DNA of 64,000 bases from Aeromicrobium panaciterrae (GTDB taxonomy: Bacteria > Actinomycetota > Actinomycetes > Propionibacteriales > Nocardioidaceae), in the NCBI RefSeq assembly GCF_031457275.1, contig NZ_JAVDWH010000001.1:496001-560000 (forward strand). The letters run 5' to 3'. The notes beneath the pieces were generated by a model. That model made no database searches and was not told the origin of the DNA. It was given only the letters and a program-made list of their open reading frames with translations. Made by a program: the position numbers and the translations under genes. This document shows, piece by piece, positions 18,957-27,253 of the stretch. How positions within the stretch are numbered: position 1 is the first letter of the stretch; each line of letters opens with the position of its first letter.

Positions 18957-20915
18957 GTGATCAAACGCGTTGCGGTTGGCCTCCTCGCGCTCGTGGGACT
19001 CCTCACCGGCGCGACCCTGCTGTCTTCGGCCGCTTGGTCGATCGGCGCTCCGGCGCCAATTGTCACGACACCGTCAGGCAGCGACATTGAGGTCGAAGTC
19101 TCGGATCAGCCCATTCATTTCGAGGGCACCGTGGCAGGTCCCCTCTTTCCGTTTGATCGACTGCAGATCTCCAACTTCACGATCAATCCTGGCGATCCTC
19201 CGCTGCGATGCGACTTCATACTTGCAAGCACGAACTGGTCCTGCGATACGTCATCGCCAGAAGTCATTGGTGATTACGAGTTTCACGTGAAGTGGTTCTC
19301 CAACGATCCGGGTTATACGGATCCGGCCGAGACCACCACGATCATGGTCCATGTAGTTCCGGATGCCGAGGACCCGCCGCCTCCAGCACCGAAGCCCAAG
19401 CCGAGGCCGGAGCCTGAGGTCGTCATACCGACTCCGACACCGACGCCGGAGCCGACACCCACACCCACTCCGACGCCGGAGCCGACGCCGACTCCCGAGC
19501 CTGCGCCCGAACCGGTGCCAGCACTCGTTGCTCCCGTATCTGATCTCCCGCCGCCGTGGGACCCGACCGACCATCCCAAGGAGGTCGTGACGATCGGTGT
19601 TGCCGCGTTCACGATGTTGACCCTGGTCGGTCCTGCCGGGCTGGCAGCCAGTTCGATGCTGGGCGCAGTCAGTGTGGCCGTCGCAGCAGGTGCAGCAGCC
19701 GCCGAGGGCACGCGCAAGGCTGGCAGCGTCAAGGCCGCCAAGGTCAAGATGAACAAGTTCGACGTCAACGGAGCAGGACGCGGCGACAACTCGGGTACGT
19801 GGAAGCTCCCGGGTTGGCGACAGGTTGATGCGTTCAGCCTCGCCGCGCCGGCCTGGCTCGCGACGCGATCGCCACTGACCGCCCGAGTCCTGGCCGACGG
19901 CTCGTATCTGCGCGCCATCTTCAGCTCGGCCTGGACGCTGATCGTCATCGCCGGTGGAGCGCTCGGACTCGTCGCGGCGCACCAGACCGACGGTATTCCG
20001 ATCGCGCCATCGGTGGCTCTGACGACGACGCTGCTGGTCATCGCGATCTTCGACGCGACAGCCGGATTCGCCGGAGTCATCGGATTCCTCGGCGGCATGA
20101 TGATCTGGGGCTCGAACCAGTTGGGAACGGCCTCAACGATCCGCTCGTTCCTCGGCCTCGCCGCGCTGTGGTTCGCGATCCCGCTGATCGCAGCTGCGAC
20201 GAGACCATTCAGACGATCCCTCGGTGAAGGCAGGCCGTACGCGTGGGACCGGATCGCCGACGCAGTGATCGGCACCCTGACTGCTGGCTGGGCCGTGCAA
20301 AAGACGATTGGTGGCCTGCCCGGATTGTCGGGCCTCGACCTGCCGATCGCCGATCACGCCGACAAGATCGCCCTCGCGGCGATCCTGGCCTGCGTGGCGC
20401 GCGTGCTGGTCGAAGAGCTCGCCGCCAGGCGCTATCCCCAGCGGCTCACCGCGGTCGAGAAGGGCAAGCTCCCGTTCGCCGGGCCCGGTCAACGCCTTTG
20501 GGCGACGGCACTTCGTACGGGCTTGTTCGTGTTCTTGTCGATCGCGTTCATCGGCAACTGCTGGCAGCTGTGGGTGGGCGCGGCGCTGTTCGCCGTACCG
20601 CAGATCCTGGCGATCTACGAGCGGAAGTTCCCCAACTCCGAACGACTCCACGGTCTGTTGCCCGCTGGTCTGTTCAAGGTGTTGCTGATGATGGTGGTCG
20701 GCACACTGTTCGCCAAGCTCGTGTTCTCGATGCTCGATGATCCGGACTCGATCATGCGCAACGCCTTCATCCTGCTCACGATCCCGGGACTGGTCCTGTC
20801 ACTGCTCGGACTGTTCGGTCACGACGGACCAGACCCGAAATGGACGTGGCCCAAGCAGTTCCTCGGCGTCGGCATCCTCGGCGGGATCCTCTACCTGGTG
20901 TTCACCGGGTTCTGA
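18957..20915 (+). CDS. Unknown envelope protein: Ig-like ectodomain, Pro-Thr stalk, polytopic membrane domain
   Basis: 652 residues; not recognised as a named family. Residues 1-30 are a signal or first membrane helix (VAVGLLALVGLLTGATLLSS). Residues about 40-140 look like one extracellular beta-sandwich (IEVEVSDQPIHFEG...FTINPGDPPLRCDF...WSCDTS...GDYEFHVKWFS) with one Cys pair. A 50-residue Pro-Thr-Glu stalk follows (PTPTPTPEPTPTPTPTPEP). After a helix pair near 200-240 come a basic segment and about ten transmembrane helices to the end (LVFTGF). Start chosen from the -10 and signal peptide. A downstream convergent gene encodes another small membrane protein. Possible roles: cell-surface sensor, transporter or export factor; none is proven. 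Confidence 0.75.
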   Translation: MIKRVAVGLLALVGLLTGATLLSSAAWSIGAPAPIVTTPSGSDIEVEVSDQPIHFEGTVAGPLFPFDRLQISNFTINPGDPPLRCDFILASTNWSCDTSSPEVIGDYEFHVKWFSNDPGYTDPAETTTIMVHVVPDAEDPPPPAPKPKPRPEPEVVIPTPTPTPEPTPTPTPTPEPTPTPEPAPEPVPALVAPVSDLPPPWDPTDHPKEVVTIGVAAFTMLTLVGPAGLAASSMLGAVSVAVAAGAAAAEGTRKAGSVKAAKVKMNKFDVNGAGRGDNSGTWKLPGWRQVDAFSLAAPAWLATRSPLTARVLADGSYLRAIFSSAWTLIVIAGGALGLVAAHQTDGIPIAPSVALTTTLLVIAIFDATAGFAGVIGFLGGMMIWGSNQLGTASTIRSFLGLAALWFAIPLIAAATRPFRRSLGEGRPYAWDRIADAVIGTLTAGWAVQKTIGGLPGLSGLDLPIADHADKIALAAILACVARVLVEELAARRYPQRLTAVEKGKLPFAGPGQRLWATALRTGLFVFLSIAFIGNCWQLWVGAALFAVPQILAIYERKFPNSERLHGLLPAGLFKVLLMMVVGTLFAKLVFSMLDDPDSIMRNAFILLTIPGLVLSLLGLFGHDGPDPKWTWPKQFLGVGILGGILYLVFTGF

Positions 20916-20918
20916 GAG

Positions 20919-21656
20919 TCAGTCGACGTCGTCGGCTGAGGTCTCGGCAAGGTCGAGCAGCCACTGCGCCAGTACGTACGAGGCGAGTGCGACCAGCGGC
21001 ACGATGAGCAGTCCCCACACGGTGTCAGCGAGGCCGAGGAACAGCCCCAGCATCGCAACGATCGTGAGGACGACTCCGAGGAAGCTCTTCAGACGCGCCT
21101 GCGTGATTCCGAAGCCCGACAGGAGCAGCTCGCCGAGGACGAATGCGATGAAGGCGACGACGACGAAGGTCAGAGAACCCCAACGGCCGCCGCCGGCGGA
21201 CACACCACGCAGCTCGTTGAACAGACTCTTGGATGCTAGGCCGAGGGCCACAGCGATCATGCCGACGACGGCTCCAGTGAAGACCGATGCGGGGATCGGG
21301 CTCCAGTGCGGCATACGCCAGGTCCGTACGCGGAAGAAGCTGTCGTCGACAGCATCGCGTACGCGGCCAGCTCCAGATTTGATTGCGCCCGCGGCTCCAG
21401 TTGCTGCGCTCGAGCCCTTTGAGGTCACGGCCTTCTGGGCACCCTTGACCTTCGACGCGACTTCAATCTTGGGGCGCGGGGCCTTGGGCTTCGGCTTGGT
21501 GGGCGCTGGGCCCACCTTCGCGTTGGGGCGCGGAGCGGTGGTGACCGTACGGCCGTATCGCACCTGTGGCGCTGAGTCCTTGGGGGCAGGCTTGGCGACG
21601 CCCTTCTTGACTACCCGCTTGACGACCTTCTTCGCGGGTTGTTGTTCGTCGACCAT
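20919..21656 (-). CDS. Basic-tailed membrane protein of unknown function
   Basis: 245 residues. The first 100 are very rich in Lys, Pro and Ala (AKKVVKRVVKKGVAKPAPK, APTKPKPKAPRPKIEV) and probably disordered in the cytoplasm. Residues about 120-240 hold four hydrophobic helices (SVFTGAVVGMIAVALGLA, WGSLTFVVVAFIAFVLGELLL, FLGVVLTIVAMLGLFLGLA, WGLLIVPLVALASYVLAQWLL). The end is acidic (AETSADDVD). The Lys-rich tail could bind acidic lipid, nucleic acid or cell-division partners. It is convergent with the large envelope protein, 3 bp apart, and downstream of the tRNA-Pro locus. No family was recognised. Confidence 0.65.
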   Translation of the reverse strand: MVDEQQPAKKVVKRVVKKGVAKPAPKDSAPQVRYGRTVTTAPRPNAKVGPAPTKPKPKAPRPKIEVASKVKGAQKAVTSKGSSAATGAAGAIKSGAGRVRDAVDDSFFRVRTWRMPHWSPIPASVFTGAVVGMIAVALGLASKSLFNELRGVSAGGGRWGSLTFVVVAFIAFVLGELLLSGFGITQARLKSFLGVVLTIVAMLGLFLGLADTVWGLLIVPLVALASYVLAQWLLDLAETSADDVD

Positions 21657-21738
21657 GTTCCGAGTCTTCCACAGGGGTGGGCGAAGTCATTCCGAGATGA
21701 GTTGCGATCCGATTGCAATCGGGTGGGTGACATGCAGG

Positions 21739-21794
21739 AAGCGGGCGACTCATCGAAATGAGCCGCCCGCTTCTCGTGCGTCGGGGTGACAGGA
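21739..21794 (-). repeat. Copy A: hairpin plus 21-bp duplicate of tRNA-Pro 3' end
   Basis: A perfect GC-rich hairpin (AAGCGGGCG...CGCCCGCTT around CTCATCGAAATGAG) is followed by TCGTGCGTCGGGGTGACAGGA in two pieces (21774-21780, 21781-21794). The 21-bp segment is identical to 21909-21929, the 3' end and flank of tRNA-Pro. The whole unit repeats at 21875-21929 with a different outer stem, 135 bp away. Confidence 0.7.
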
Positions 21795-21820
21795 CCCGTC
21801 GGCCGTGGACGGCCTCCTCC

Positions 21821-21861
21821 CAAATCCTGCGCGCCATCATGACGCACGAATAGAGGATGGC
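21821..21861 (+). repeat. Inverted partial copy of the tRNA-Pro 3' end and flank
   Basis: CAAATCCTG (21821-21829) and GACGCACGAATAGAGGATGG plus C (21841-21861) match, on the opposite strand, the tRNA-Pro T-arm (21925-21933) and its 3' flank (21897-21917). The latter match is 21 bp and perfect. The bases between differ, so only the ends are conserved. Confidence 0.65.
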
Positions 21862-21874
21862 CAGCAAAGCGCGA

Positions 21875-21906
21875 AGAGGATGGCTCATCGAAATGAGCCA
21901 TCCTCT
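21875..21906 (-). terminator. Terminator hairpin downstream of tRNA-Pro
   Basis: AGAGGATGGCTCAT (21875-21888) pairs perfectly with ATGAGCCATCCTCT (21893-21906) around the loop CGAA. It lies 9 nt beyond the tRNA 3' end. There is no long U-run, as is common in high-GC actinobacteria. Confidence 0.7.
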
Positions 21907-21915
21907 ATTCGTGCG

Positions 21916-21989
21916 TCGGGGTGACAGGATTTGAACCTGCGGCCTCGTCGTCCCGAACGACGCGCGCTACCAAGCTGCGCCACACCCCG
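21916..21989 (-). tRNA. tRNA-Pro (CGG anticodon)
   Basis: A 74-nt cloverleaf on the minus strand. Acceptor CGGGGTG/CACCCCG, D-arm with GCGC pairs, anticodon stem CGTCG/CGACG with loop TTCGGGA (anticodon CGG), and T-arm GCAGGTTCAAATCCTGT. CCA is not encoded. Its last bases are repeated downstream (see repeats at 21739-21861). Confidence 0.94.
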
Positions 21990-22005
21990 GCCGTCCCCCG
22001 TATGA

Positions 22006-22920
22006 CTACTGGGAGGACCCGGGTGAGTCTATCTCAGTCAGAGTGAGCAGAGTTGCCTCGGGGCGGCAGGCAAAACGCACGGGCGTGAACGGCGATGTGC
22101 CGAGCCCGGCGGACACGTGGAGCCACGACGGATCGTGCCCGTCGACCTGGTGTTTGTGCAGTCCCTTGGCGCGCTTGCGATCAAGATCGCAGTTGGTGAC
22201 GAGCGCGCCGAAGAACGGCAGGCAGAGCTGTCCGCCATGGGTGTGGCCGGCCATGATCAGCGGATAGCCCAGCGAGTTCCAGCGGTCGAGCACCCGCAGG
22301 TATGGCGCGTGAGTGACGCCGATCGCGAGGTCAGCCGTGGTGTCCGCCGGTACGTCATCGAGTACGTCGTAGCCCAGGTGAGGATCGTCAACCCCGACAA
22401 AGGCCAGCGAGTGCCCGGCAACTTCAAGCGCGGCATGGCGGTTGGTGAGGTCGGTCCATCCGCGCTCGGCGAATGCGGAGCGCAACTCGCCGAAGGGCAG
22501 GTCGGGGGTCGTCCTGAGGCGGGCGCCATTCGTACCCGTGCCACCGCGCAGGTAGCGAACCGGATTCTTCAGATGCGGCTCGAAGTAGTCGTTCGAGCCA
22601 AAGACGTAGGCACCGGGGATATCGAGCAGGTCGCCATAGGCCTCGAGCACCGACGGCACGGCATCCATGTGCGCCAGGTTGTCGCCGGTGTTGATCACGA
22701 GATCGGGCTGGAGGTCGGCGAGACCGCGAAGCCACTTCTGCTTCTTGTGCTGCCCAGGCGTCATGTGGGTGTCGGACAGGTGCAGTACCCGCAGCGGTGC
22801 CGACCCCGGGGGGAGTACCGGGACGGTGACCTCCCGCAGCGTGAACGCGCGAGACTCGTACGCGGTGGCGTACGTCAGCCCGGCTGCAGCAGCAGCCAGC
22901 GGCACGACAACGGAGAGCAT
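22006..22920 (-). CDS. Membrane-anchored metallophosphoesterase
   Basis: 304 residues. A single N-terminal hydrophobic segment (MLSVVVPLAAAAAGLTYATA) suggests a membrane anchor or signal. The calcineurin-like metal sites appear in order: VLHLSDTHMTPGQ (D-x-H), VINTGDNLA (G-D-N), FGSNDYFEP (a G-N-D variant reading S-N-D), and MAGHTHGGQLCLPFFG (G-H-T-H). This matches the YkuE/LpxH-like group that may act on lipid or wall phosphates. A counterpart stands beside ponA2 in M. tuberculosis (Rv3683), and a class-A PBP gene lies 0.5 kb away here, so an envelope role is likely. Confidence 0.85.
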   Translation of the reverse strand: MLSVVVPLAAAAAGLTYATAYESRAFTLREVTVPVLPPGSAPLRVLHLSDTHMTPGQHKKQKWLRGLADLQPDLVINTGDNLAHMDAVPSVLEAYGDLLDIPGAYVFGSNDYFEPHLKNPVRYLRGGTGTNGARLRTTPDLPFGELRSAFAERGWTDLTNRHAALEVAGHSLAFVGVDDPHLGYDVLDDVPADTTADLAIGVTHAPYLRVLDRWNSLGYPLIMAGHTHGGQLCLPFFGALVTNCDLDRKRAKGLHKHQVDGHDPSWLHVSAGLGTSPFTPVRFACRPEATLLTLTEIDSPGSSQ

Positions 22921-22959
22921 GACGCCCAGCCTTTCACAGCGTGGTGGGAGACTTGACCC

Positions 22960-23421
22960 ATGTCAGCTCTCAAGGACCAGCTCCACACCGACCTCGTCAC
23001 TGCGATGAAGGCCCGCGACACCTTGCGTACGTCCACCCTGCGCATGGCACTCGCTGCCATCACCAATGCCGAAGTAGCGGGCAAGGAAGCCAAAGAGCTG
23101 TCCGATGAGGACGTCATCACCGTGCTCGGGTCTGAGGCGAAGAAGCGCCGCGAAGCCGCCGAGGCATTTGCTGCCGGCGACCGCCAGGAGCTCGCCGACA
23201 AGGAGAAGGCCGAAGCCGAGATCCTCGCGACCTACCTTCCGGAGCAGCTCGGCGCCGACGAGATCAAGGCGATTGTCACGGCCGCCGTTGAGTCGGCGGG
23301 TGCCGCGGGCGAGGGCATGAAGGCCATGGGCAAGGTCATGGGCATCGTGTCACCGCAGGTCAAGGGCAAAGCCGACGGTGGAGCGGTCGCGGCAGAGGTC
23401 AAGGCTCAACTAGGAGCCTGA
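22960..23421 (+). CDS. GatB/YqeY domain protein
   Basis: 153 residues, the standard length of free-standing YqeY proteins. Motifs include LKDQLHTDLVTAMKARDTLRTSTLRMALAAI at the N-terminus, ELSDEDVITVLGSEAKKRREAAEAF in the middle and LPEQLGADEIKAIVTAAV...MGKVMGIVSPQVKGKADGG at the end. The C-terminal fold resembles the GatB tail that touches tRNA, so tRNA binding is supposed, but no function is demonstrated. Its end is 4 bp from the convergent PBP gene. Confidence 0.88.
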   Translation: MSALKDQLHTDLVTAMKARDTLRTSTLRMALAAITNAEVAGKEAKELSDEDVITVLGSEAKKRREAAEAFAAGDRQELADKEKAEAEILATYLPEQLGADEIKAIVTAAVESAGAAGEGMKAMGKVMGIVSPQVKGKADGGAVAAEVKAQLGA

Positions 23422-23425
23422 CGAC

Positions 23426-25624
23426 TCAGGTGTCCGGGTCTTCCGGATCCTGAGGGTCATCGCCCTTCTTCTTGTCGTCCTTCTCCTTGGGCGGCGCGGG
23501 CTGACGCTTGGGCGGGACGTCGAAGTTGGACGGCTCGAGGTAGTCCTGGACGATGCCCATCGCCTTCTTCCACATCGGTCCGGCCAACGAACTACCGCCG
23601 ACCGAGGCGAAGTTGAGGAAGCGACCGTTGATCGTGACGCCGGCCAGCGACTTCGGCAGTCCCTTGCTGGTGACACCGGCGATCATCGCGGCTGTCGACA
23701 ACTCAGGTGTGTAGCCGTTGTACCAAACAGCCTTGTTCTCCTGAGTGGTTCCGGTCTTGGCAGCTGAAGGGACGCGCAGGGCCGTTCCGTTGGCGTAGCC
23801 GAAGCCACCTGGCTGCTGGACGCCGCGAAGGATGTCGTTGATCTGGGCGGCTTCGTCCTTCGTGAGGACGCGCTCGCATTCCGGCTTGTACTCCTTCACG
23901 ACCCGGTCCTTGAGGTCGACGATCGAGTTGACTGGCATGGGCTTGCAGTACTTGCCGCCGGAGGCCGGCACTGCGTAGGCGGCGGCCATGTCGAGGGGGC
24001 TGACGTTGGTGACGCCGAGGGTGAAGGACGGGACCTGGTTGGTGATCGGGTCTCTACGGCCCTTCGAGTCCTTGTGGTCGGGATCGAATGGCACGACGAT
24101 GCCCATCGACTCCGCGGCCTTGACCGTGTTGCACAGGCCGGCGTCGCGCTCGAGCTGGGCAAAGTAGGTGTTCACCGAAAGGCGCGTGCCGGTGTACATG
24201 TTCATCTTGCCGCTGGCCGTCGAGTTGCTCGGGTCCCAGACGCTGGTTCCGCCACCCTCGCAGTCGAAGTACGTGCCGGCCGGCATGTGAATCGTGCGCG
24301 GCGACTTGTACGTCTTGCCGACGTCGATACCGCCCTTGAGCGCTGCCGCGACGGTGAACATCTTGAACGTCGAGCCGGCCGGGAATCCGCCGGAGTCGCC
24401 GTACGCACGCGGCACCGTGTAGTTGATGAAGGACTGGCCCTTCTTCCTGTCGCGTCCCATGGGTCGCGACTGGGCGACCGCGCGCACCTTGCCGGTTCCG
24501 GGCTCGACCATTGCCATGCCCGCAATCGCCTTGTCCCGCGGGTTCACGGTCGACTTGACCGCGTTGTTGGCGGCCTTCTGCATACGCAGATCGATGTTGG
24601 TCTTGATCGTCAGACCGCCGCGTTCGAGCGTGGTCTGACGCTCGGCAACGGTCGCGCCGAGCGCGGGCTCCTGCAGCAGGTAGCGGCGTACGTAGTCGCA
24701 CGAGAATGCCGCGACGGAGGTGACGCAGCCGTTGGGGTACTTCGTGATCTTGAGGCCGAGCGGCTTCGCCGACTCTTTGCCGACCTCGCTGGCCGTCAGC
24801 ACTCCGAGCCGTTGCATGACCGCGAGGACGGTGTTGCGACGCTGCAGGGCGCGTTCGGGATAGACGCGAGGGTCGAACTCAACGGGGTTCTTGACCAGGC
24901 CCGCCAGCGTGGCCGACTGGGTCGCGGTCAGCTTGTCGGGGCTCTGCGAAAAGTAGTGGAACGCTGCAGCCTGGATGCCGTACGCACCATCGCCGAAGTA
25001 GGCGATGTTGAGGTAGCGCTCGAGGATTTCCTTCTTGGTGTGCTCGCGCTCGTACGTGATGGCCAGCTTGAGCTCTCGCGCTTTGCGCGCCAGGGAGCTC
25101 TCGGTGGCGGCGATGCGCTCTGCCTTGGTCGTGGCTTGCGACAGCAGGGTCAGCTTGACGAGCTGCTGGGTGATGGTCGAGCCACCCTGGGTCTGTCCCT
25201 CGGACGCATTGTTGACGGCGGCGCGAATGGTGCCCTTGAGGTCAAGCGCACCGTGTTTGAAGAACCGCGCATCTTCGATCGCCAGCATGGCCTCTTGCAT
25301 GACCGGAGCGATTTCCTTGAGGGGAACGTCCTGGCGATTCTCCTTGTAGAAGTACGCCATCAGCTCGCCATTGGACGCGAGTAGCCGCGTCGTCTGCGGG
25401 TTGGGGCGGTCTTCCAGGGTCAAGGGCAGGTTGACCAGATCGTTGGTGACGTTGTTGCCCGTCACGGCGACGAATGCGGTGGCCGGAATCAGGATGGCGG
25501 CCACGGCGACACCCGCGAGCGCGGACAGCCGGGCCATCGACCCCACGGCACCTGCAGTGGTCTGGGGACGTTTGCCGGACTGAGCGAGTCTGCGCAACGA
25601 AGCGCTGAAGTCCTCCCGAGCCAT
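23426..25624 (-). CDS. ponA2: Class A penicillin-binding protein (PonA2-like)
   Basis: 732 residues. After a cytoplasmic tail, one membrane helix lies at about 28-52 (MARLSALAGVAVAAILIPATAFVAV). The GT51 glycosyltransferase domain (about 75-260) has EDARFFKHGALDLKGTIRAA, GGSTITQQLVK and KARELKLAITYE. The transpeptidase domain carries the serine motif GSTFKMF, SVNTYF as second motif and KTGTT as third. The C-terminus is a disordered Pro/Lys/Asp tail (QPAPPKEKDDKKKGDDPQ) with no PASTA domain, unlike mycobacterial PonA2. It polymerises and crosslinks peptidoglycan outside the membrane. The neighbouring whiB4-like and ArsA-like genes match the mycobacterial ponA2 locus. Confidence 0.93.
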   Translation of the reverse strand: MAREDFSASLRRLAQSGKRPQTTAGAVGSMARLSALAGVAVAAILIPATAFVAVTGNNVTNDLVNLPLTLEDRPNPQTTRLLASNGELMAYFYKENRQDVPLKEIAPVMQEAMLAIEDARFFKHGALDLKGTIRAAVNNASEGQTQGGSTITQQLVKLTLLSQATTKAERIAATESSLARKARELKLAITYEREHTKKEILERYLNIAYFGDGAYGIQAAAFHYFSQSPDKLTATQSATLAGLVKNPVEFDPRVYPERALQRRNTVLAVMQRLGVLTASEVGKESAKPLGLKITKYPNGCVTSVAAFSCDYVRRYLLQEPALGATVAERQTTLERGGLTIKTNIDLRMQKAANNAVKSTVNPRDKAIAGMAMVEPGTGKVRAVAQSRPMGRDRKKGQSFINYTVPRAYGDSGGFPAGSTFKMFTVAAALKGGIDVGKTYKSPRTIHMPAGTYFDCEGGGTSVWDPSNSTASGKMNMYTGTRLSVNTYFAQLERDAGLCNTVKAAESMGIVVPFDPDHKDSKGRRDPITNQVPSFTLGVTNVSPLDMAAAYAVPASGGKYCKPMPVNSIVDLKDRVVKEYKPECERVLTKDEAAQINDILRGVQQPGGFGYANGTALRVPSAAKTGTTQENKAVWYNGYTPELSTAAMIAGVTSKGLPKSLAGVTINGRFLNFASVGGSSLAGPMWKKAMGIVQDYLEPSNFDVPPKRQPAPPKEKDDKKKGDDPQDPEDPDT

Positions 25625-25713
25625 GCCAGTCAGGGTACGTGATGCGTGCGAACCGGCTGTTCCACGGGGAAATGTCTAGCCATTTAGGACTAGACAAGAT
25701 GATCACGAACGGT

Positions 25714-25743
25714 CTGACATCCCCGATGGCACGTTCCTAGATT
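25714..25743 (+). promoter_or_regulatory. Promoter of the whiB gene
   Basis: CTGACA (25714-25719) and TAGATT (25738-25743) with an 18-bp spacer. Transcription from about 25750 leaves a 44-nt leader ending in a GGGGAGG ribosome site, so unlike many genes here this mRNA has a leader. Confidence 0.6.
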
Positions 25744-25793
25744 GAACCCACGGACTCACTTCGGCCACCGCGGCCGGTCTCGGGGAGGTTCAC

Positions 25794-26057
25794 ATGATGC
25801 AGTGGAACGAAAACTGGGCGGCACAGGCCGCATGTCGTGGAAAGTCTGACGCGCTGTACGTCAAGGGCGCTGAGCAGAATCGCGCTAAGCAGCTGTGCTC
25901 GACGTGTCACGTACGCGCCGAGTGCCTCGCTGAAGCACTGGACAACCGCATCGAGTGGGGTGTCTGGGGCGGTATGACCGAGCGCGAGCGTCGCGCGCTG
26001 TTGCGGCGCCGGCCCAACGTCACGGCGTGGCGCAACATCCTCCAGACCGCCAGCTAG
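25794..26057 (+). CDS. whiB4: WhiB-family iron-sulfur regulator (WhiB4/WblA-like)
   Basis: 87 residues. The four cluster-binding cysteines are in AACRG and CSTCHVRAEC (C-x2-C-x5-C), followed by the GVWGGMTERERRAL turn and basic segment that bind DNA or sigma factor. The [4Fe-4S] cluster would sense redox state or NO. Placement between a class-A PBP gene and a pair of ArsA-like ATPases is that of M. tuberculosis whiB4 (Rv3681c), so orthology is inferred from neighbours more than from sequence alone. ATG 25794 and 25797 are both possible starts; GGGGAGG lies upstream. The 3' end overlaps the convergent ATPase gene by 4 bp. Confidence 0.85.
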   Translation: MMQWNENWAAQAACRGKSDALYVKGAEQNRAKQLCSTCHVRAECLAEALDNRIEWGVWGGMTERERRALLRRRPNVTAWRNILQTAS

Positions 26058-27253
26058 TCCTTCTTGGCGAGAAGTTCGCCGATCTCGCGCAGCCCGTCGA
26101 GGTCATGAACATCTCCGGCGAGCGCTGCGACTGACACCGTTGGCACGCCACCGTGTGCCGCTGCGAATCCTGACTTGAGTCGTGACTCGCGCGCCGACAC
26201 CTTGAGTCGTGCAGCGTGGATCGCCAACAGATCGGCTGCCACCTGATCCGTCGTGCTTCCCGAGGTAAGTCGACGTCCAGCAGATTCCGCGTCAGCGGCT
26301 GTGATCCCCTGAGCTCCCTTGTCATGCACGCGGTTGATGACCAACCCAGCCAGCGGCATGTTTTCGCCTGCGAGTCGCTCGACGAAGTACGAGGCCTCGC
26401 GCATGGCGGCGGGCTCCGGTGAGGCAACGACGACGAAAGCCGTCTCGTCAGCCTGCAGAAGCGCGTACGTTCCCTCGGCCCGCTGCCTGAACCCTCCGAA
26501 GAGCGTGTCGAAGGCGGCGATGAACGTCTGCATGTCCGTGAGCACCTGGGCACCGAGCACCTTGTTGAGCGCACCGGTGACGATGCCGAACCCAGCCGTC
26601 AGCAGCTTGGCCGGTCCCTTGGCAGGCGCGAGCAGCAGCTTGATAAACCTGCCGTCGAGCATCGACGAGAGTCGTTCGGGCGCATCGAGGAAGTCGAGCG
26701 CCGATCGCGACGGGGGAGTGTCGACGATGATCAGGTCCCAGCGGTGGTCCTCGCCGACAGCCTCGGCGTGTAGCTGGCCGAGCTTCTCCATGGCCATGTA
26801 CTCCTGCGTGCCCGCGAACGAGCTCGACAGCGCCAGGTAGAACGGGTTGTTGAGGATCTGCGCGGCCTTCTCCGGCGATGCCTGCTGCTCGACGACCTCG
26901 TCGAACGTGCGCTTCATGTCGAGCATCATGGCGTCGAGCGAGCCGGGTCCGCCGCTGACGCCCTTGACGGGTCGCGGGGTGTTGTCGAGCTCGGTCAGCC
27001 CCATGGACTGCGCCAGCCGTCGGGCCGGGTCAATCGTGAGTACGCATACCTTGCGACCCTGCTCTGCTGCTCGGAGTCCCAGCGCTGCTGCGGTCGTGGT
27101 CTTGCCTACCCCACCCGAGCCGCAACAGACGATGATCTCTGTCTTGCGGTCCGCGAGCAGGGCGTCGATGTCGAGGGTGCCGGTGGCTGCTCCAGACATT
27201 CCGCGCGGCGTGGCCTTCACCTTGCGGGGAGGGGGTGCCTTCTTGGGGCTCAT
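26054..27253 (-). CDS. ArsA/Get3-like ATPase (Rv3680 counterpart)
   Basis: 399 residues. The deviant P-loop is IIVCCGSGGVGKTTTAAALGLRAAEQG (residues about 36-62), with switch segments VLTIDPARRLAQSMG and IIVDTPPSRSALDFLDAP as in ArsA/Get3. A Lys/Pro-rich N-tail (MSPKKAPPPRKVKATPRG) precedes the ATPase. No arsenic-binding Cys triad is evident. It overlaps the next ATPase gene by 4 bp, so the two are made together and probably form a heteromer, as suggested for Rv3679-Rv3680 of M. tuberculosis. The client (tail-anchored protein, anion or other) is unknown. Confidence 0.85.
   Translation of the reverse strand: MSPKKAPPPRKVKATPRGMSGAATGTLDIDALLADRKTEIIVCCGSGGVGKTTTAAALGLRAAEQGRKVCVLTIDPARRLAQSMGLTELDNTPRPVKGVSGGPGSLDAMMLDMKRTFDEVVEQQASPEKAAQILNNPFYLALSSSFAGTQEYMAMEKLGQLHAEAVGEDHRWDLIIVDTPPSRSALDFLDAPERLSSMLDGRFIKLLLAPAKGPAKLLTAGFGIVTGALNKVLGAQVLTDMQTFIAAFDTLFGGFRQRAEGTYALLQADETAFVVVASPEPAAMREASYFVERLAGENMPLAGLVINRVHDKGAQGITAADAESAGRRLTSGSTTDQVAADLLAIHAARLKVSARESRLKSGFAAAHGGVPTVSVAALAGDVHDLDGLREIGELLAKKD

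Noticed and set aside
19431..19511. Tandem CCGACACCGACGCC-type repeats resembling a satellite or CRISPR
   Set aside because: They encode the Pro-Thr-Glu stalk of a membrane protein in one frame; spacing is that of codon repeats, with no spacers.
21463..21888. 141-codon minus-strand frame across the tRNA-Pro repeats
   Set aside because: It runs through terminator hairpins and into another frame of the neighbouring membrane protein gene; no domain seen.
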